Shown here: positions 53,565 through 58,033 of the stretch, in pieces
How the letters are laid out: each line of letters begins with the position of its first letter
How positions within the stretch are numbered: the first letter of the stretch is position 1
Origin: CAZGMC01 sp964526565
GTDB lineage: Bacteria > Pseudomonadota > Alphaproteobacteria > DSM-16000 > Inquilinaceae
NCBI GenBank assembly: GCA_964526565.1
Contig: CAZGMC010000012.1
Span: 1 to 58,033 of the forward strand
DNA: 58,033 nt
Reading direction: 5' to 3'
Notes under the pieces: generated by a model
Told to the model about the DNA's origin: nothing
What the model saw: the letters and a program-made list of their open reading frames with translations, nothing else
The model's database searches: none
Position numbers and translations under genes: made by a program

Positions 53565-53592
53565 TTGCGACCGGACGGTGAATGGCTATATT
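53565..53592 (+). promoter_or_regulatory. Sigma-70-type promoter for the rimP operon leader
   Basis: TTGCGA (53565-53570) and TATATT (53587-53592) are 16 bases apart. Matches to TTGACA and TATAAT are 4/6 and 5/6. The transcript would start near 53599, upstream of the terminator at 53677. Confidence 0.55.
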
Positions 53593-53598
53593 GGGGCC

Positions 53599-53702
53599 TA
53601 GCATCCCATACGGTGGCTCAGGTTCGCTAAGGCGCTGCATGAACACAGTGCGGCCTCCGGACCTCACCGCTGAAAGGGTGGGCAGCGTGCCCGCCTTTTT
53701 TG
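53599..53702 (+). ncRNA. Putative attenuator leader RNA of the rimP operon
   Basis: If transcription starts at about 53599, a leader of roughly 100 nt ends in an intrinsic terminator before rimP. A 32-codon frame (53639-53737) with ATG crosses the terminator and could couple translation to it. No tRNA-like cloverleaf is seen, unlike the metY arrangement of E. coli. Existence as a stable RNA is inference. Confidence 0.4.
53677..53702 (+). terminator. Intrinsic terminator upstream of rimP
   Basis: 8-bp stem GGTGGGCA / TGCCCGCC (one G-U pair) with a 3-base loop is followed by six T. It lies 43 bases before the rimP start. Confidence 0.85.
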
Positions 53703-53744
53703 TTATGTGTCGCCCGTTCGCGACGCGCTTGACCTGAGCGAGGC

Positions 53745-54239
53745 ATGGAACTGCTGGACCGCGTTCACGACATCATCGCGCCGACGATCGAGGCCACGGG
53801 TTACGAGCTCGTCCGCCTGCACCACTCCGGGGGCCGCCGGCCGGTGCTGCAGGTGATGGTGGAGCGGACCGACCGGGCCGCGATGACCGTCGATGATTGC
53901 GCCGAGGTCAGCCGCACCGTCTCCGCCCTGCTCGATGTGGAGGATCCCATCCCCGGCGAGTATTTCCTGGAGGTCTCGTCGCCCGGCATCGACCGGCCGC
54001 TGACCCGGCTCCAGGACTTCGACCGGTTCGCCGGCTTCGAGGCCCGGCTTGAGACCCAGGCACCTGTTGACGGCCGCAAGCGGTTCCGCGGGCGGCTTGA
54101 GGGCCTGGACGGCAACCGGGTGCGGATCGCCGTCGACAGCGGCGGTGAGACGGTGACGGTGGCGGTGCCGTTCGCGACGATCCACCGCGCCAGGCTGGTG
54201 CTGACCGACGACCTGATCGCCGCCGCCGGCCGCGGATGA
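53745..54239 (+). CDS. rimP: Ribosome maturation factor RimP
   Basis: Assists assembly of the 30S subunit in the cytoplasm. The 164-aa product starts MELLDRVHDIIAPTIEATGYELVRLHHSGG. It contains MTVDDCAEVSRTVSALLDVEDPIPGEYFLEVSSPGIDRPL, the most conserved segment, and a C-terminal Sm-like beta domain (KRFRGRLEGLDGNRVRI). Start ATG 53745 follows GAGCGAGG. nusA follows after 94 bases, the typical rimP-nusA-ylxR-infB order. Confidence 0.96.
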   Translation: MELLDRVHDIIAPTIEATGYELVRLHHSGGRRPVLQVMVERTDRAAMTVDDCAEVSRTVSALLDVEDPIPGEYFLEVSSPGIDRPLTRLQDFDRFAGFEARLETQAPVDGRKRFRGRLEGLDGNRVRIAVDSGGETVTVAVPFATIHRARLVLTDDLIAAAGRG

Positions 54240-54285
54240 CGGGCGCGATTGGCGAGGATTGGGCAAAGGCCGGCCGCGGGCCGGC

Positions 54286-54317
54286 AATCGCAAGACAGAC
54301 TAATCGCAAGACAGACT
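54286..54317. repeat. 16-bp tandem duplication before nusA
   Basis: AATCGCAAGACAGACT occurs twice exactly, ending 16 bases before the nusA start. It lies next to the nusA ribosome-binding region and may duplicate part of it. Confidence 0.92.
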
Positions 54318-54333
54318 AACGGGAACGTCAGGG

Positions 54334-55887
54334 ATGGAATTGCTGCAAGTGGCCGACGCGGTGGCCCGCGAGAAAAACATCGACCGGGACGAGGTCCTGG
54401 AGGCGATGGAGCAGGCCATCCAGAAGGCCGGTCGGTCGAAGTACGGCCTGGAGCACGACATCCGCGCCCACATCGACCGCAGGACGGGCGACATCGCCCT
54501 GGCCCGCTACCGGCTCGTCACCGACGAGGTCGAGGACGAGGCGACCCAGATCCCGTTGGACGTTGCACGCCGGAAGAAATCCGACGCCGAGCTCGGCGAG
54601 TATCTGGTCGACGCCCTGCCGCCCATCGACTTTGGCCGCATCGCCGCCCAGACCGCCAAGCAGGTGATCGTGCAAAAGGTGCGCGAGGCCGAGCGCAAGC
54701 GCCAGTTCGAGGAATACAAGGACCGCGTCGGCGAGATCGTCAACGGCCTGGTCAAGCGCGTCGAGTACGGCAATGTCACCGTCGACCTGGGCCGGGCCGA
54801 GGCCACCCTGCGCCGCGACGAGCTGCTGCCGCGGGAGCACTACAAGGTCGGCGACCGTGTCCGCGCCTACATCTATGACGTGCGTCCGGAGGCCCGCGGC
54901 CCGCAGATCTTCCTGTCGCGCACGCACCCGCAGTACATGGCCAAGCTGTTCGCCATGGAGGTGCCGGAGATCTACGACGGCATCATCGAGATCAAGGCCG
55001 TGGCCCGCGACCCCGGCAGTCGCGCCAAGATCGCGGTGCTGTCCCACGACAGCCTGATCGATCCCGTCGGCGCCTGTGTCGGCATGCGCGGCAGCCGCGT
55101 CCAGGCCGTGGTGGGCGAACTGCAGGGTGAGAAGATCGACATCATCCCCTGGTCGCCCGACCCGGCGACGTTCGTCGTCAACGCACTGGCCCCGGCGGAG
55201 GTGTCCAAGGTGGTGCTCGACGACGAGCAGCACCGGATCGAGGTCGTCGTTCCCGACGAGCAGCTGTCGCTGGCCATCGGCCGGCGCGGCCAGAACGTGC
55301 GCCTCGCCTCGATGCTGACCGGCTGGGACATCGACATCCTGACCGAGGCCGAGGAGTCCGAACGGCGCACTGCCGACATGTACCAGCGCAGCCAGTTGTT
55401 CATGGAGGCACTGGACGTGGACGACGTGATCGCCCACCTGCTGGTCGCCGAAGGGTTCGGCAGCCTGGAAGAGATCGCCTTCGTCACGGTCGAGGAACTG
55501 ACCGAGATTGAAGGCTTCGACGAGGACATCGCCCAGGAGCTGCAGGACCGCGCCAGGGTCTATCTGGAGGAGCAGAACCGCGTCAACGTCGAGCGCTATC
55601 ACGAACTGGGGGTGAGCGACGAGTTGGCCGAGATCGAGCCGCTGACACCGGCAATGATCGTCAAGCTGGGCGAGAACGGCGTCAAGACGCTCGACGACCT
55701 GGCCGACCTGGCCAGCGACGAGTTGATCGAGATCGTCGGACGTGGCGGCCTGACCGCCGAGGAGGCCAACGAGGTGATCATGGCGGCGCGGGCGCACTGG
55801 TTCGAGGGCGAGGAGGAGCCGGCCGCGGAGGCCGCGCCGGCGGGTTCGGCCAAGGCCGAGCCCCACCGCCCGGCGGCCGGGTCCTAA
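54334..55887 (+). CDS. nusA: Transcription termination/antitermination protein NusA
   Basis: RNA-polymerase-binding elongation factor of 517 aa. The N-terminal domain (residues 1-130) ends in KRQFEEYKDRVGEIVNGLVKRVEYGN. The S1 domain is at about 135-200 (VDLGRAEATLRRDELLPREHYKVGDRVRAYIYDV). KH1 and KH2 follow, with GACVGMRGSRVQAVVGELQGEKIDIIPWS and LAIGRRGQNVRLASMLTGWDIDI. The C-terminal domain has two helix-hairpin-helix-type acidic repeats (LLVAEGFGSLEEIAFVTVEEL; IVKLGENGVKTLDDLADLA). The start ATG 54334 follows AACGGGAACGTCAGGG. Confidence 0.98.
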   Translation: MELLQVADAVAREKNIDRDEVLEAMEQAIQKAGRSKYGLEHDIRAHIDRRTGDIALARYRLVTDEVEDEATQIPLDVARRKKSDAELGEYLVDALPPIDFGRIAAQTAKQVIVQKVREAERKRQFEEYKDRVGEIVNGLVKRVEYGNVTVDLGRAEATLRRDELLPREHYKVGDRVRAYIYDVRPEARGPQIFLSRTHPQYMAKLFAMEVPEIYDGIIEIKAVARDPGSRAKIAVLSHDSLIDPVGACVGMRGSRVQAVVGELQGEKIDIIPWSPDPATFVVNALAPAEVSKVVLDDEQHRIEVVVPDEQLSLAIGRRGQNVRLASMLTGWDIDILTEAEESERRTADMYQRSQLFMEALDVDDVIAHLLVAEGFGSLEEIAFVTVEELTEIEGFDEDIAQELQDRARVYLEEQNRVNVERYHELGVSDELAEIEPLTPAMIVKLGENGVKTLDDLADLASDELIEIVGRGGLTAEEANEVIMAARAHWFEGEEEPAAEAAPAGSAKAEPHRPAAGS

Positions 55888-55914
55888 GGCCGTGGCCGGA
55901 CCGGAGACGCGCGG

Positions 55915-56598
55915 ATGCTGCAGGCAGCGCCCCACCCCGCCCCGCCGTCGGCGCGCGCCGCCGATGCCGACCGGGCACCGACCCGGCGGTGCATCGCGAC
56001 GCGCCGCGTGCTGCCCAAGGCCGCGCTGGTCCGCTTCGTCGTCGCGCCCGACGGCACGGTAACGCCCGATCTGGCCGGCGACCTGCCCGGCCGCGGGCTG
56101 TGGGTGACGGCGGACCGGACGGCCCTGGCGCAGGCCGTAAAACGGAACCTTTTCGCCCGCGCCGCCAAGGCGCCGGTGCGCGTGCCCGCCGACCTGGCGG
56201 AGCGTACGGCGACTCTGCTGCGGCAGCGCTGCCTGCACCTGATCGGGCTGGCCCGCCGTGCCGGCCAGGCGGTGGCGGGCTACGAGAAGGTGCGCGGCTG
56301 GCTCGCCGCCGGCCGCACTGCGGTGCTGCTCGCCGCGTCGGACGGCGCTGCCGATGGCCGCACCAGGCTGGCCCGGTTGGCGGACGGGGTGCCGATCCTC
56401 ACGGTCTTCACGGCTGCCGAATTGGGGGAGGTGTTCGGCCGGGACATCGCGGTGCATGCCGCGCTGGCGCCCGGCGGGCTGGCGCGGCGACTCGTCGACG
56501 AGACGGCGCGGCTGGAAGGGGTGACGGGCCACGCGCCCGAACGTCAAAACGACAGGGTCGCCGCTGCAAAGGGCCGGCGGCCGGCAAACGCTGGATGA
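55915..56598 (+). CDS. YlxR-L7Ae fusion RNA-binding protein
   Basis: Two-domain RNA-binding protein of 227 aa located between nusA and infB. The N-terminal YlxR (DUF448) domain has TRRCIATRRVLPKAALVRFV, LPGRGLWVTADRTALAQAV and KRNLFARAAK. The C-terminal L7Ae/L30e-like domain has LIGLARRAGQAVAGYEKV and AVLLAASDGAADGRTRLARLADGVPI. This fusion is common in alphaproteobacteria, while many other bacteria have the two as separate genes. ATG 55915 follows CCGGAG. Its stop overlaps the infB start by four bases, so translation is coupled. Confidence 0.92.
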   Translation: MLQAAPHPAPPSARAADADRAPTRRCIATRRVLPKAALVRFVVAPDGTVTPDLAGDLPGRGLWVTADRTALAQAVKRNLFARAAKAPVRVPADLAERTATLLRQRCLHLIGLARRAGQAVAGYEKVRGWLAAGRTAVLLAASDGAADGRTRLARLADGVPILTVFTAAELGEVFGRDIAVHAALAPGGLARRLVDETARLEGVTGHAPERQNDRVAAAKGRRPANAG

Positions 56599-58033
56599 CG
56601 ATGACGGATCAGAAGGAACAGGATCGCAAGACGCTCAGCCTCGGCAACCGCGGCCGGCTGTCCATCGGCCGCGGCGGCGAGCCCGGCCAGCAGGTGCGGC
56701 AGAGCTTTTCCCACGGCCGCACCAAGACGGTGCAGGTCGAGGTCAAGCGCAAACGGCACGTCGAAACGAGCGCCGCCGGGCTCGCCGACGGCGGTGCCGC
56801 CGCGCGTCTGGCCGCCGAAGGGCAGTCGCCCAAGGGTGTCGTCAAGTCCCGCGGCCGCGGCGGCGCGGCACCGCGCACGCTGACCAAGGCCGAGCGCGAT
56901 GCCCGCGAGCGGGCCCTGCGCACCGCCATGCTGGAGGAGGAGACGCGCCGCACGCTCGAGCCGGAGGTGCCCGTCCTGGTGGCGGAGCCCGAGGTCATTG
57001 AGGTGGAGTCCGTCGAGGTCGTCGACGCCGAGACCCTGCGCGAGCGCGAGGTCGCCGAGATGCGCCGCATCGAGGACGAGCGCAAGCGCCAGGTGGACGA
57101 GGAGCGTGCCCGCCTCGAGGAGGACGAGCGCAAGCGCCGCGACGAGGAATCCAAGACCCGCGAGGCGGAGCAGAAGCGCAAGCAGGACGAGGAAGACCGG
57201 CGCAAGATGGCCGATCGCGCCGGCCGCGCCGCCGCCGCCAAGGTTGGCACCGCCGCCCCGGCCGAGCCCTCCGGGGAGGCCGAGGAGGCTCCGGCGCGCG
57301 GGCGCAGCAAGGCGGCCAAGGAACCGAAGCGTGTGGCTCAGCCGCGCGCCGCCAAGAGCGAGCCGCGCCGCCGCTCGAGCAAGATGACGGTGACCCAGGC
57401 GCTCAGCTCCGATGAGCAGGAGCGCACGCGCAGCCTTGCCTCGGTGCGCCGTGCCCGCGAGCGCGAACGCCGCGCCGCGGCCGCCCTCCAGGCCCAGGAG
57501 AAACCGGCCCGCGAGGTCGTGGTGCCCGAGACCATCACCGTCCAGGAGCTGTCCAACCGCATGGCGGCACGCGGCGGCGACGTGATCAAGGCCCTGATGA
57601 AAATGGGCGTGATGGCGACGATCAACCAGACGATCGACGCCGACACGGCGGAGCTGGTGGTCGCCGAGTTCGGCCACCGGGCCAAGCGCGTGTCGGAGGC
57701 CGACGTCGAGATCGGCATGCGCGGCGAGCAGGACCGGCTCGACGAGCTGCTGCCGCGGCCGCCGGTGGTCACCGTCATGGGCCACGTCGACCACGGCAAG
57801 ACATCGCTGCTCGACGCCCTGCGTCAGACCGACGTCGCTGCCCACGAGGCTGGCGGCATCACCCAGCACATCGGCGCCTACCAGGTGGAGATGCACCACG
57901 GCGGCCGGATCACCTTCATCGACACGCCGGGCCACGCCGCCTTTACCGAGATGCGCGCCCGCGGTGCCCACACCACCGACATTGTGGTGCTGGTCGTCGC
58001 CGCCGACGACGGCGTCATGCCGCAGACGATCGA
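56595..58033 (+). CDS. infB: Translation initiation factor IF-2 (3' end outside window)
   Basis: GTPase that brings initiator tRNA to the 30S subunit. The visible part is 479 codons. The N-terminal section has the IF2_N-type segment (QEKPAREVVVPETITVQELSNRMAARGGDVIKALMKMGVMATINQTIDADTAELVV) preceded by a long charged, coiled-coil-like region (residues about 135-270, rich in Glu/Arg/Lys). The G domain starts at residue 396 with GHVDHGKT (G1), and DTPGHAAF (G3) follows. The gene is cut after MPQTI, before the NKID motif. Start ATG 56595 overlaps the previous stop; an ATG six bases later is possible. Confidence 0.97.
   Translation, partial: MTMTDQKEQDRKTLSLGNRGRLSIGRGGEPGQQVRQSFSHGRTKTVQVEVKRKRHVETSAAGLADGGAAARLAAEGQSPKGVVKSRGRGGAAPRTLTKAERDARERALRTAMLEEETRRTLEPEVPVLVAEPEVIEVESVEVVDAETLREREVAEMRRIEDERKRQVDEERARLEEDERKRRDEESKTREAEQKRKQDEEDRRKMADRAGRAAAAKVGTAAPAEPSGEAEEAPARGRSKAAKEPKRVAQPRAAKSEPRRRSSKMTVTQALSSDEQERTRSLASVRRARERERRAAAALQAQEKPAREVVVPETITVQELSNRMAARGGDVIKALMKMGVMATINQTIDADTAELVVAEFGHRAKRVSEADVEIGMRGEQDRLDELLPRPPVVTVMGHVDHGKTSLLDALRQTDVAAHEAGGITQHIGAYQVEMHHGGRITFIDTPGHAAFTEMRARGAHTTDIVVLVVAADDGVMPQTI

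Noticed and set aside
53483..53744. Initiator tRNA (metY) upstream of rimP as in E. coli
   Set aside because: No cloverleaf, CAT anticodon loop or CCA end could be found.
54328..56547. 739-codon minus-strand frame over nusA and ylxR
   Set aside because: Antisense shadow of nusA, which is clearly coding on the plus strand.

Overview
The window is about 58 kb of very GC-rich DNA, roughly 70% G+C by eye. Gene content and order point to an alphaproteobacterium, most likely of the Rhodospirillales type. The transhydrogenase is split into three subunits, PHA genes include a phaR repressor, a YlxR-L7Ae fusion sits between nusA and infB, and the hslU sequence is typical of that group. The species assignment is inference. 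Both window edges cut genes: hslU at the left and infB at the right.

Left third (1-23.7 kb): housekeeping and storage metabolism. It starts with the end of hslU and a divergent class I PHA synthase (phaC). Next come a secreted protein of unknown function, a 1014-residue polysaccharide-export-like protein with about eight SLBB-type repeats, and a 55-residue basic protein. A sodium:solute symporter follows whose leader is a clear TPP riboswitch, so it is a predicted thiamine-precursor transporter (ThiV type). Then come an AI-2E family permease, the pntAA-pntAB-pntB operon, bacterioferritin, and a PAS-GGDEF-EAL protein with a degenerate GGDEF site. The PHA regulon resumes with phaR, divergent from a PhaE-like small gene that overlaps a PhaC-like hydrolase gene by 176 nt. 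Two thiolases and phaB complete acetyl-CoA to 3-hydroxybutyryl-CoA.

Middle (23.8-49.8 kb): an exopolysaccharide locus of the XrtA (exosortase A) type. It holds manC, two FeeM-like exosortase-associated acyltransferases, a methyltransferase, a VAO/PCMH-type flavoprotein and a UDP-glucuronate epimerase-like gene. A compact minus-strand operon reads outer-membrane export protein, chain-length determinant, tyrosine autokinase, beta-barrel protein, AAA ATPase, polysaccharide deacetylase, FemAB-like protein, glycosyltransferase, exosortase-EpsI fusion and asparagine-synthase-like amidotransferase. Beside it lie a second asparagine-synthase homologue whose catalytic Cys2 is Ser, a GNAT protein and two more glycosyltransferases. 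Together these should build, modify and export a polysaccharide and run the exosortase. No PEP-CTERM substrate was recognised here.

Right end (49.8-58 kb): a 1.3 kb gene-poor stretch with three diverged copies of a 21-bp element, a patatin-like protein, L-lactate dehydrogenase, and the rimP-nusA-ylxR-infB operon. That operon is preceded by a promoter and an intrinsic terminator that look like an attenuated leader.

A feature of the whole window is the density of short tandem repeats with 6-18 bp units. They occur in intergenic regions, in the riboswitch leader and inside coding sequences. The strongest candidates for something new are the riboswitch leader carrying these repeats, the overlapping PhaE-like/PhaC-like pair, the Ser2 asparagine-synthase homologue, and the rimP leader.
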